A DNA stretch of 64,000 nucleotides. It comes from Pogona vitticeps. Taxonomy: Eukaryota; Chordata; Lepidosauria; Squamata; Agamidae. Made by a program: the position numbers and the translations under genes. Shown here in pieces: positions 36,847-46,797 of the stretch. The stretch is from NCBI RefSeq assembly GCF_051106095.1, contig NC_135785.1, forward strand, positions 213,899,545 to 213,963,544. The letters are read 5' to 3'. Position 1 is the stretch's first letter. Each line of letters begins with the position of its first letter. The notes beneath the pieces were generated by a model that saw nothing but the letters and a program-made list of their open reading frames with translations, was not told where the DNA came from and ran no database searches.

Positions 36847-38328
36847 TCTGCCTAATTACCCTGTGTTTTAGTTCGGTAGGAGTTTGGGAATTTGCTAATT
36901 GCAGATTCAATGTAAATTGCTTTAACCACTGACGACAATCTCCAGTTAAAATATAAAATATTTAAAATGGGATTTAAAAATATTTATATAAAAATAAAAA
37001 CTTCAGTATTCAGAAAAAGGCTTATTTTGATGGCGAGCAACTCGGCGAGAGTGGTTTGTTGATGGAATCGGCAGTTAAGATCATGGTAAAACAATGATAA
37101 GCAGGTGACAGCAGCTGACTCTTCAATAATAAAAGCTGCAAGCAAGAAAACTTATTTCTAAAAACTTAAAGGATAAAAGAATAAAAGCATAGAGGGTGTG
37201 GGGCTTAGAGCATGCTTGCTCTTTGTCCACCCATTTTGTTCTTGATAGTCAGATGAAGCCTTAGCGGTTAGCTGGTCAGAGTCTTATTTAGTATTTTTGT
37301 GATTTGCAGTTGGCCTCTGGTTAATTATTTAAAATGATATGTTATTCGACAGAGTTTAAAACTGGTAGTGCACAGATGGCTCCTTGAGAGCCTCACATGA
37401 GAGTTTCTTGCAGGAATGTTTAATAACAAGGAAAGACGCTAAACATTAACATTCCAGCAGTCGGCACCTTGACTTCTAGGCTCCTTGTCTGATGTTATGT
37501 GAGGGGGAGTATATTGGTTATAAAATACTGCTCAGCTCTCAGACACTGAGTGTCTGCAACACAAACTCCTCTTCTCTTCTCTAGGCTTATTATCAGCAAA
37601 GAGGCTCTCTCATAAGTAGAAGGTTCTCAGAGGATTTACCTTGTATCACCAGCTATGGCTTAAAATTTCTCAGAGCTCTGTCTCAGCACCACCAAACGCT
37701 GACGCCGCCCAACCGGAAGTCCCAAAAAGCAAAGCAGAAAGCAAGCAAACATGCAAGACCCATCGGAAATGCAAAAAAAGCAAAGCAGAAAGCAAGTGAA
37801 CCCTGCAAGACCCATCGGAAATGGGGGGAAAACCACAAAAGCAAGCAAACCTCCAAAGACCCATCAGAAATTGGAGGGGAACCCCAAAACAATTGGAAAT
37901 GCAAAAAAAAAAAAAAAAGCAAAGCAGAAAGCAAGTGAAGCGTGGAAGATCCATCGGAAATGGGGAAAACTAAAAAAATTCCCCAAGACCCAGCACAGCA
38001 CAGAAATATAACACTCCCAGCCAAAAATCACACTGCAAAACCCACCCAGAACAGTTTTTAAAAAGTAGAAAGCAGTGGTGCCTTGGCTTACCAGGCAGTC
38101 TGAAGCCTCCTCCGATCGCACTCACTCTAACCGTTGGGTCAAAAGATCTACAAAGAAGCAGCCCCTTTGCCTACCAACGGTTAGCAATTTGAATTTCCCA
38201 CTCCCCCGCCTTTTTCTGTTTGTAACTGGAAGCTCCAGTCGCAAGTTGAAACAAAATATTGCAGCTGGAGCTGGTCGTAACTTGAAATGGCCGTAAACTG
38301 GGACATTTTAAGTCAAGGCACCACTGTA

Positions 38329-40050
38329 CCAGAAAGATCTGGATGTCCTGTACAACCCAGATAGTGTGGCTATTGACCTTGAGCCAGGCATCTTGAAGAG
38401 TGAAGTCAAGTGGGCCTTAGAAAGCATGGCTCTGATCCAAAAGGGGGGGGGAGGAATTGTTTTAGTTAGTAGTGGGTATATCTTTTTATCTTTTGTTGTT
38501 CATCTACCTGGTCTTGTAGTGACTTATGGGTTAGTGTTTTCACTTTGTCTATTTTGTAATGTTATATTCTAAATAAAATTTCACAAAAAGACAAAAAAGC
38601 ATGGCTAACAACAAGGCCAGTGGAGCTGATGGCATTCCAGTTGAACTATTTAAAATCTTAAAAGATGACACTTTTAAGATGCTACACTTAATATGCCAAC
38701 AAGTATGGAAAACTCAGCAGTGGCCAGAGGATTGGAAAAGATCAATCTACATCCCAATTCCAAAGAAGGGAAGAGCCAAAGAATGCTCCAACCACCGTAC
38801 AATTGCACTCAGCATGCTAGCAAGGTTATACTCAAAATCCTCCAAGGTAGGCTTCAGCAGTATGTGGACCGAGAACTCCCAGAAGGACAAGGTGGATTTC
38901 GAAGGGGCAGAGGAACTAAAGACAAAATTGCTAACATGCGCTGGTTTGTGGAGAAAGCCAGAGAGTTCCAGAAAACATCTACTTCTGCTTCATTGATTAT
39001 GCAAAAGCCTTTGACTGTGTGGACCACAGCAAACTGTGGCAAGTTCTTAAAGAAATGAGAGTGCCTGACCACCTTATCTCTCCCTTGAGAAATCTATATG
39101 TGGAACAAGAAGCAACAGTTAGAACTTGATATGGAAGAACTGATTGGTTCAAAATTGGGAAAGGAGTATGACAAGGCTGTAGATTGTCTCCCTGCTTATT
39201 AACATCATATGAAAGGAAGGACTGGATGAATCCCAAACTGGAATTAAGATTGCCAGAAGAAATATCAACAGCCTCAGATATGCAGATGATACCACTCTGA
39301 TGGCAGAAAGTGAGGAGGAATTAAATAACCTTTTAATGAGGGTGAAAGAGGAGAGCACAAAAAATAGTCTGAAGCTCAACATAAAAAAAACCCCCGAGGA
39401 TCATGGCCACTGGTCCCATCACCTCCTGGCAAATCGAAGGGGAAGATATGGAGACAGTGACAGATTTTACTTTCTTGGGCTCCATGATCACTGCAGATGG
39501 CGACAGCAGCCACGAAGTTAAAAGAAGTCTGGTTCTTGGGAGGAAAGTCATAAACCTAGACAGCATCTTAAAAAACAGAGACATCACCTTGCCGACAAAG
39601 ATTCGCATAGTCAAAGCTATGGTTTTTCCAGTAGTGATGTACGGAAGTGAGAGCTGGACCATAAAGAAGGCTGACCACCGAAGAATTGATGCTTTTGAAT
39701 TGTGGTGCTGGAGGAGACTCTTGAGAATCCCCTGGACTTCAAGGAGAACATACCTATCCATTCTGATGGAAATCAACCCTGAGTGCTCACTGGAAGGACA
39801 GATCCTGAAGCTGAGGTTCCAATAATTTGGCCATCTCATGAGAAGAGAAGACTCCCTGGAAAAGACCCTGATGTTGGGAAAGTGTGAAGGCAAGAGCAGA
39901 AGGGGAAGATAAAGGATGAGATGGACAGTGTCGTTGAAACTACCAACATGAATTTGACCAAACTCTGGGAGGCAGTGGAAGACAGGAGGGCCTGGCATGC
40001 TCTGGTCCATGGGGTCACAAAGAATCGGACATGACTAAAAACAAAAATAT
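38329..40050 (+). mobile_element. BovB (RTE) LINE, right part with RT and 3' end
   Basis: Recognised in order: LEPGILKSEVKWALESMA, NNKASGADGIPVELFKIL, WPEDWKRSIYIPIPKKG, QYVDRELPEGQGGFRRGRG, RYADDTTLMAESEEEL (active site 39279-39290), then GPITSWQIEGEDMETVTDFT and RIDAFELWCWRRLLRIPW. It ends in the BovB 3' line 'ccatggggtcacaaagaatcggacatgactaa'. Frames change at least four times and one short retro-insertion lies at 38432-38595, so it is dead. It is the continuation of the piece ending at 34987. Confidence 0.92.
38432..38595 (+). mobile_element. 164-bp retro-insertion (LINE 3' end) inside BovB
   Basis: AAAGCATGGCT occurs at 38421-38431 and again at 38596-38606; removing the insert restores the BovB reading (ESMANNKASG). 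The insert ends with AATAAA and an A-rich tail ('ctaaataaaatttcacaaaaagacaaaaa'), so it was made by target-primed reverse transcription. It is probably a severely 5'-truncated L1. Confidence 0.8.
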
Positions 40051-41541
40051 GTGGATCTCTTATAGATTCCCCTTCTTTTCTTGCCTGTTGCATATCTGTC
40101 TTGTATCAGCACTAGGATTTGTCTGCCGTTATTTCCTCCAGTTTCATTACTCTTCACTTCGGTTGTAATCATCTCCGAATTTCCATTACGTGAAGAGTGT
40201 GTATCTGACAATAGGATCTTTGAGGACTGTTTGGTAGCTTGTCTCTTCTTTTGGAGAGGAGTTTCCTCTTTCTCTGCTGATGGCTTTTCCCCCACATTTT
40301 CAGTGTGTACCATTGGTTTCCCTCTTTTGCAGTCACTTCTCTTGATTTCCTTTTCCGTTCTGCAGAGTTATTTGGACTTTATTCCTTAAGTCATCTTGAG
40401 TTACATCTAGCATTTCAAATAAGGGTTTAAAATCCTTCCTTTTCCCTTTTTTTGTAAGATGTCTTAAACTCTTCTTACCTTTGTTCTTCTTATTAACCTT
40501 GCGATTTGGTTGTCTTACGGGGTTCGTTGACCTTTTGTTTTTTGAGGCTTTGTCTTTCTTTTTAACTTTGAACTTTGCCAGTTCCTCTCTAGTACTTCTT
40601 TTGGGTATGCTTGGCATAGTCTTTTTGGTGGTAATTTGAGGTATTAAGGCCTCATTCACTTTATCTAGATCTGGCCTAGACAGCAAAGACCAACCTTGAT
40701 TTGTCTACATAACATAAGAAAGTAGCTCTTCATAGGAAAGGCTAGCGATTTTCTGGATGGTGTTAAATGATAAATTAAAGTTTTCATCAGCTTCTGCGCA
40801 CAAGGGGGCATTCGGTTTCTGACTATGTCCAAAAGGATCATCTATAGGTGGAATAACCCTTTCCTTCATTAAATCAACCAAATCTCCCAACAGGTCTTTT
40901 ATATCCTTTACTGAGTCCCTTATTTTCAAGATAATATTTTGAGGGAAGTGAATACCTCCTTCCAGTAGGGTTGGAGTTTGATTACACTGAGACTTATTGT
41001 GTATAGCCAGCTTTGGTCCCTTAGCTGCACTTTCATTGAAGATAGGGAGCCTTGTTAGATATTCAGCTTGGGTGTTATTGTATTCAATGGACATTTCTAC
41101 AGGGTTAGCCATGTTGCATGGAGGGGATATAAAGTATTCCATTCTCAGCTTGCCAAAGTGATCACTTAAAAAAGCTGTTCAAGTGACTTAGTTCCAGATG
41201 TCCCTGATCAGCAACCATATTTGCAAATCAATGATTGGGCTACATGGCTCTTCTTTGCAATTTGATTTTTGTCTCCAGGTGTAGTCTGTTACCTTAGTTT
41301 GCCTGCTCCTTCTTTGTGTTCTGTTATCACTCTTGCTACTCTGAGGTTTGTCCTTTAGTAAATGATCTGAAATTTCAGTATACTTGCACTTCTTTCTATG
41401 CTCAGTAACAGGGGTAATGGACATAGGAGTACATCTCAGCACCTGTTGCAGCACTGAGGGAGATAAAGTTAAGTCAAGTACTTGATCAGGTGACTCATCA
41501 GTAATTAAAACAGGTTCTCCCATTCTCTGTAGATTCTCCAT
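40035..41541 (-). pseudogene. ORF1-like frame of the second L1-like piece
   Basis: From MENLQRMGEPVLITDESPDQ at 41541 the same frame runs to 40333 with two in-frame stops. A one-base shift then leads into 40313-40035. The intact product would be about 500 residues. The middle holds a helical stretch (IILKIRDSVKDIKDLLGDLV); the last third is very Lys-rich (KVKKKDKASKNKR, KVNKKNKGKKSL), as expected of an RNA-binding LINE protein. Its left end may overlap the BovB junction by a few bases. It has no clear sequence match to the frame at 36012-36846 despite the shared 5' region. Confidence 0.4.
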
Positions 41542-41857
41542 GGGTTCTGGTTAAAGATGCGAATCTCTGTGTTATATTGGTGAAAAACGGAGAGTGGAGG
41601 TGTGGAATCAGTTAATGGAGCTAAAGTTTAGCAACTTAGAGTCCTATTATTTAGTATTTTAGTAGTTTGTAGTTGACCTCTGGTTAATTCTTGAAAATGA
41701 TATGTTCTTTAACAGATAGAGTTTAAAAACTGATAATACACAGATAGTTCCTTCGGAGTTTCTTTCAGGAATACTTAATAACAAGAAAAGACAATAATCA
41801 TTAACATTCCAGCAGCAGGCACCTTGACTTCTTGGCTCCTTGTCTGATGTTATCTTA
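40051..41857 (-). mobile_element. Second L1-like LINE piece: 5' region and ORF1-like frame
   Basis: Minus-strand orientation. 41655-41855 aligns with 37290-37500 ('gacctctggttaatt', 'atgatatgtt', 'cattaacattccagcag', 'ggcaccttgacttct', 'tggctccttgtctgatgttat'), so both copies share a 5' region. An ORF1-like frame starts at ATG 41541. The left end abuts the BovB 3' end and the right end is the foldback at 41838-41881. No RT or poly-A end is present. Confidence 0.45.
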
Positions 41858-41881
41858 CATCTAAGATAACATCAGACAAGG
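41838..41881. repeat. Perfect 20-bp foldback with 4-nt loop
   Basis: CCTTGTCTGATGTTATCTTA (41838-41857), loop CATC, then the exact reverse complement (41862-41881). The left arm is the end of the L1-like 5' region, which in the other copy (37500) continues differently. The right arm therefore looks like a copied-back strand made at insertion. Confidence 0.93.
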
Positions 41882-41883
41882 AT

Positions 41884-43497
41884 CTAAGGCCTTCGGATCC
41901 CACTTGCAGATGTCCTTGTATTGCAGCTGTGGCCTCCCTCTGAGGCGATTTCCCTGCACTAATTCTCCATACAGGAGATCTTTTGGAATCTGACCATCAC
42001 CCATTCTCACGACATGCCCAAGCCAATGTAGATGTCACTGTTTCAGTAATGTATACATGCTAAAAAAAATCCAGCTCGTTCTAGGACTACTATATTTGGA
42101 ACTTTGTCCTGCGAGGGTGATACCAAAAATGTGTCAGAGACAACACATATGGAAGGTGTTCAGCTTCTTCTCCTGCAATGCACAAAGGGTCCAGGACTCA
42201 CTGCAGTACAGCAGTGTGCTCAGGACACAGGCTGTATAGACCTGGATCTTGGTATATGCCGTCAGCTTCTTATTAAGCCATGCTGTCTTTCTGAGTCTAG
42301 AGAACAATGCGTTTATCCAGCTCGATAAATAGACAGAGAGTGTCAGAGATTCTTGAGCCAAGGTACACAACATCATGAACAACCTCCAATTCTTGTGTGG
42401 TGACAGTAATAGAGGGAGGTGAGTCCACGCCCAGGCCCATGACTTGTGTTTTCTTCAGGCTGATTGTTAGTCCAAAGACATGGCAGGCCTTGCTAAAACG
42501 ATTAATGAATTGTTGGAGGTCTTCAGCAGAGTGGGCAACAATGGCTGCATCATCAGCAAAGAGGAAGTCCCGCATGCATTTCAGTTGGACTTTGGTCTTC
42601 ACTCTCAATCTAGAGAGATTAAAGAGCTTTCCGTCTGATCTAGCCCAAAGATAGGCACCTTCTGTTGCAGTTCCAAAGGCATGCTTCAGCATGACAGCAA
42701 AAAAGTTCCCAACAAAGGTTGGTGCGAGGACACAGCCCTGTTTCACTCCGCTTCGGATGTCAAAGGGATCTGATATTGAGCCATCAAAAACTACAGTGCC
42801 CTTCATTCCCTCATGAAAGGGCCTGATGATGTTAAGGAGTCAAGGTGGACATCTAATCTTGGGAAGTATTTTAAAAAGGCCATCCCTGCTAACCACGTCA
42901 AAGGCCTTTGTGAGATCTATGAAGGCCACAAAGAGTGGCTGTTGTTGTTCCCTGCATTTCTCCTGCAACTGTCTGAGGGAGAATACCATGTCAGTGGTGG
43001 ATCTATTAGTTCGAAATCTACACTGTGATTCTGGATAGACTCTGTCTGCAAGCACCTGGAGTCTCTTCAGCACAACACGGGCCAACAACTTTCCTACAGT
43101 TCAGTGGTGATGATCTCTTTACAGCACTTCAGCACTTCAACAGGGATGTTATCCTTTCCAGGTGTCTTGCCGGAGGTGAGGGAATCCAAGGCCACTTTTA
43201 TTTCTGCTAAACTTGGTTCGCTGTCCAACTCTTCCAAGCTTCTTGGGTTACTACGTTCTCTCTGGAATATAGCTCAGAGTAGTGCTGCACTCAGCGGTCC
43301 ATCTGCTGTGTTCGGTCCTGGATGATTACGCCTGTAGCAGATTTCAAGGGAGCAGATTTCTTCTGTATTGGACCTAAAGCCTGCTTGATACCATCATACA
43401 TTCCTTTGATGTTACCTGTGTCCGCTGCTATTGTATCTGAGAGCAGAGCTAAAGCCAATAATCGTTGGAACATCTCCTGGCAGCCTCTTGGACTTGG
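41884..43497 (-). mobile_element. RTE-like LINE with RT, 5' and 3' truncated
   Basis: Minus-strand pieces in order: MYDGIKQALGP, LARVVLKRLQVLADRVYPES, FVAFIDLTKAFDVVSRDGLF, GVKQGCVLAPT, FLFADDAAIVAHSAEDLQQF (FADD active site at 42560-42549), LTISLKKTQVMG, YLGSRISDTL and VLSTLLYCSESWTLCALQEK. The layout (FADD, 'GVKQGCVLAPT', a 'YLGS' turn and a SESWT helix) is that of RTE-like vertebrate LINEs distinct from BovB; I cannot fix the clade. There are at least three frame breaks. It is joined directly to the foldback on the left and the Copia piece on the right. Confidence 0.75.
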
Positions 43498-44170
43498 TTA
43501 CGAACAGCTCAATAACAACTGTATTGTCAACTGAATTTGATGATACTCCTTGTCATTTAAGGAAAAGTGAGAAAATAAAAATCCTGTTGCATACTCAGTA
43601 ATGCCTGTATTATTACTGCTCAAACGCCAGTAATGCCAAATTTCTGACTGAAGAAAGGGTTGAATTTGGGGTCGTTGCTTGTAAATTTCATAGCTTTGTT
43701 CTTTAGCTTTGCAGCTAAAGAATGGAAGTCCCAATAATATGTCTCAAACCCATAAAGAATGTGAGATACACAGTATGACAATGAGAATTGCAAAGAAGAA
43801 GCAGAAATTTCTGTATTTTCTCTAGCAAAGCATCCTTCATCGTTTGTAGGATCCCATTCCTACGTTCAGCCACCCCATTCTGAAAGGGTGAATATGGGCT
43901 TGTCTTCCTGTGTAAAATACCAGCATCTCTTAACCAACTTTGGAACCTTTCAGACATGAACTCTGTTCCTCTATCTGCCTGTATTTGTGCCACCCGCTTA
44001 TCAAAGCATTTCTCCACATAGGCCACCCAATTCCGGAAATGTTTATACACCTCTGACTTATTTTTCTTCTATGGAAGAAGCCATAGAAAGGCTTGAACAT
44101 GGGGAGTAACAGTGAAAGTAAGGGAAACCAAATGGTGAAGCACAGCAATAGCTCTTAGCTACATTAATTT
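43498..44170 (-). mobile_element. Ty1/Copia LTR element fossil, integrase part
   Basis: The minus strand reads QADRGTEFMSERFQSWL, GILHRKTSPYSPFQNGVAER and RNGILQTMKDALL. This is the second Asp and the Glu region of a Copia integrase core, with the Copia-typical PYSPFQNGVAER instead of the Gypsy HPQTNG. Traces of neighbouring pol sequence lie on both sides. It is an old, broken fragment with several breaks; no LTRs are seen. Copia elements are sparse in amniotes, so this is an uncommon find. Confidence 0.75.
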
Positions 44171-44688
44171 TGGAGTGAAATGAGTAAAGGGGCTACACAT
44201 ATCAGAAGTATATGTGTAGTCACTTTACTCATGTAAACATATAATCTAGAACAAGTTCTAGAATAGGACCTATAAATTAGTTTTATTCTGACACTTCATT
44301 TTATATCAGTTTAGTATAACTGTTTATAAGGTTTATCAGAAAGATCTCAATTTGGAGCTCATTAACTCCACTTCAAAATGTTATGGCTAACTTCTAGAAT
44401 ATTACTTGTTAAAGAGGAGTGAATATGTGGTTAAAGTGCTCTTTGGTAGGGCCATTTTATTGAAAAGGTATGGTAGCATATCTTGATTGTCAACAGAAAA
44501 TACAATATCAATATTTTTAAAAACAAGTAAATTTACCAGATTAGAATTTTTTCACAAGTTCCCTGGGGCTTAATTTAAGGAACTTGTTTAGAGGAGCCTA
44601 AAGTACATACAGAGCTTGTGCCCACTTGACTCACACCACATCCCTGCATCAGTGGAGAGCTAGCTGTTTTAGCGTGTTGCATCAATCT
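44171..44688. other. Unassigned sequence
   Basis: No feature recognised. Confidence 0.5.
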
Positions 44689-45268
44689 TGTGGCATCATC
44701 ATCAAGTACTGGGAGGTCGGTTCTGACTTATGATGACCTTCTGAAGAGTTTTCCAGATAGAAAATATGCAGTTTTTACCAGTCCCTTCCTCTTTTTTTAT
44801 AAACATTTTATTAGTTTTTCAATCTATCTACATTAGTTTGTGCTTGTCAAACATTGTGTTACATATTTTGCTTACAATTATTTGTTTTTTACATCTCAAT
44901 TTCTTCCCAGTTATCCCCCAAATTCCAAACATCTTTCAAACATTCAAACCATTCATATACATATTTTGATATATAATATGGCTATTATCATAACACTACT
45001 TTCATAATATACAATATTCTCAAGTCTTCTAATAGCATTCTTATTAAAGGTAGTTCCAGATCCATACTCCATCTTTATATCTTGTTTAGTTTACCTAAAA
45101 TGAAAGACCATATTATATCTTTATCCTGATTAGGGCTCCCTTATTTCAATTTAATTCTACTTTTTAATATAAAGAATACAGTATGCCCTTTTACAATTCT
45201 CCATGTTAAATATATACATGTTTTCCAACATTAAGGGGCCCCTTCTCGTTTTTCCCTTTTTCATCTTT

Positions 45269-45718
45269 CTAAGTAATTCCCTCTCTCCTTTCCCTATTTT
45301 CACTTTGTGTTTTTGTGTCTCTAAGCATTATGCCATCTTTCATGCCCTCTGAAACTATTTTGTGCATCTGGTTTATGTCCACTAGCTCTTTAAGCACTTG
45401 GTCTATCTTCGATGGATTTTCCAGGCTTTTTTTGGTTAATTTTACTATTTTTGTCCTCTTGTCTTCCCTTAGTACTCCCCTCTGGTCCAAAATTGAGGTT
45501 TCTTTTAGGTTGGTTTCCTCCAGCTACTCTTTTGATTGGCATACATCATCTGGCACATTTCCTTCTTCGTTGTTCCCAATTACTTGTTGACTACAATTTT
45601 CCCGATGTTGATTGGATAATTTTGCTTCTTGGTAGTGGGATCTCACTATTTCTAGTATTGTTTGAAGAGTAGATTTTGTTTCCTCCCAAAATTGTCCTTG
45701 TGCCATTCTGTTCCAGAT
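45269..45718 (-). pseudogene. Short ORF1-like frame of the HAL1-like element
   Basis: MAQGQFWEETKSTLQTILEI opens a charged, helical product of about 150 residues. After one in-frame stop near 45521 the same frame goes on through DQRGVLREDKRTKIVKL and VLKELVDINQMHKIVSEGM to a stop at 45269. It has a coiled-coil-like composition (Lys, Glu, Leu) but no recognised RNA-binding domain. A single stop in 150 codons suggests a fairly recent insertion. Confidence 0.5.
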
Positions 45719-45737
45719 GCCCACAAACTTAAGCTAA

Positions 45738-45990
45738 AGTTCAAGGCCCCCAAGTCTCACAGTCCAGTTCGATGTAGAATGCAATGGTTGTATCCACGGC
45801 CTGATGGCCTAATTTCCACGGGTTTATGCCAGCTAGTCAGTTTGACTAAATAGGCCTGGACCAAAATTCAGAAGCCCCAAGTCTTACAGTTCAATTCTGT
45901 GTTTGTAGCCATGTCCTGGTAGCCTAATTCCCACATTTCTGCATCGGCAAAAACTGAGATTCCAAGTCTCTGGATATAGTTCCAAAAAGT
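45738..45990 (-). repeat. Diverged tandem units in the leader of the HAL1-like element
   Basis: Three starts of a shared line ('ccaagtctcacagtccagttc', 'ccaagtcttacagttcaattc', 'ccaagtctctgg') are spaced about 126 and 87 bp apart, each followed by 'gcctaatttcca'/'gcctaattccca'. Tandem promoter-bearing monomers are known from L1 leaders; that role is only a suggestion here. Confidence 0.6.
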
Positions 45991-46663
45991 TCTCTTTGGG
46001 CCAAGGTACTGTTTAAAGAAAAATCCACTTTAGAGTTAATTTTATCCAGCTGGGCATAAAAAAATCAAAGAGAAATGAACAAGAATGTTCAAGATCAGTG
46101 TTTCTAGGCGTTACGCCAAAAGAGTTCAGGTAGACAAAACATGAGTCGAAACTTGTCTAGTAATAACTTATGAGAAAATTCCCAAATTATAATGTTCTTA
46201 AAGTATTTTTAAATGTATTTGAATGAGTACAGTAGTTAATTCAAATTAATCTTCATAATATTTTTTTCATATCAACTATCCTCTCTCCAGATTATCTGCC
46301 ACTAATAATTCATGAGAGTGATAGAAGGTTCTTTTTCCTATATATAGGAATTGTATTGTCCAGGGGTAATCACAAGCAATTAGTTATCTCACCCGTCGTA
46401 ACGTTGATGTTGTATCCAGTCCCTTCCTCTTGTTCTGCTCCAGGACTGTGCAGCTTGCCCAGACTCCTCTTTTAGCAGCCACAGTGGGAATTGAATTCCT
46501 AACTTCTTGGTCTGCAGTTGGGTACTCAATTCACTGACCTATCCAGCCATCACCATTTTAAGTGAACACACATTTATTAGAGTGTAAACTTTTTCTGATG
46601 CTGCATCTGACAGATCTGACAAAGTAGATCCAAGAAAGTTTCTGGTTTAATCAACATAATCTT

Positions 46664-46797
46664 CATCATCTTAGAACTGCTGAGCTGGAAAGGACCCAAT
46701 GGATCATTGAGTCCAATCCCTGTCAAGGATGCATAGTGGGGAATTGAACTCCCAACCTCTGGCTCTAGAGCCAGAGCCTAAACTACTGAATTATAAT
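46664..46797 (-). mobile_element. tRNA-derived SINE with CR1-like tail
   Basis: The minus strand reads a tRNA-like head (CAGTAGTTTAGGCTCTGGC, GGGAGTTCAATTCCC), then 'ccttgacagggattggactc' and the tail 'tttccagctcagcagttctaagatg'. Same family as 6022-6150. Confidence 0.7.

Larger units (their letters stand above)
35247..37719 (-). mobile_element. L1-like LINE piece: 5' region and ORF1-like frame
   Basis: Read on the minus strand, the piece begins with a GC-rich start (ACTTCCGGTTGGGCGGCGTC, near 37720) typical of LINE 5' ends. It then has about 870 bp without a frame and an ORF1-like frame from 36846. That frame shifts once near 36390 and continues to 36012, ending in RRWDSHETVLTSLSQLL and IKWLPHTKGQKRVQLSF, which could be an RRM-like fold of L1-group ORF1 proteins. 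The Tigger-like MITE at 35667-36079 then interrupts it. No RT and no poly-A end are visible. A flanking AAAAGCAAAGC on both sides may be the target duplication. A 210-bp part of the 5' region recurs at 41655-41855. Confidence 0.45.
34988..38326. mobile_element. Tigger-like long-subfamily transposon, itself split by a nested insertion
   Basis: Left end CAGTAGTGCCTCGACTTACG at 34988 and right end CAAGGCACCACTG at 38326, with TA at 34986-34987 and 38327-38328. The pieces 34988 to about 35246 and about 37720 to 38326 match the two halves of the element at 6192-7113 in reverse orientation, including the modules 'gcatgcaagacccatc' and 'gttagcaatttgaatttccc'. The 2.5 kb between them is foreign (L1-like piece). 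It sits in the BovB LINE and is therefore younger than it. Confidence 0.8.
44794..46415 (-). mobile_element. ORF1-only L1-type (HAL1-like) retroelement with target duplication
   Basis: CCAGTCCCTTCCTCTT flanks it at 44778-44793 and 46416-46431, an exact 16-bp duplication. On the minus strand the parts are a leader of about 420 bp, tandem units near 45990-45745 that each begin GACTTGG, one ORF of about 150 codons, an AT-rich 3' region of about 450 bp, AATAAA and a short A tail. No RT is present. A self-contained element with a leader, only a short ORF1-like frame and an L1-style end is the plan of HAL1 (half-L1) elements, which borrow L1 RT. The clade is inferred. Confidence 0.6.
44689..46555 (-). 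mobile_element. tRNA-derived SINE split by an L1-type insertion
   Basis: The tail half (44689-44777, 'gttctgacttatgatgaccttctgaag') and the tRNA-like head half (46432-46555, 'gtgggaattgaattcctaacttcttgg') belong to one minus-strand SINE of the family at 26880-27078. They are separated by the 1622-bp element at 44794-46415 and its target duplication. Confidence 0.7.

Noticed and set aside
39333-40010. 225-codon minus-strand frame
   Set aside because: Antisense of the BovB RT end, which is clearly coding-like on the plus strand.
37285-41857. The repeated 210-bp block as a pair of LTRs bounding one large element
   Set aside because: The copies are too diverged, lack TG...CA ends and target duplications, and the BovB LINE between them is continuous with sequence outside the first copy.
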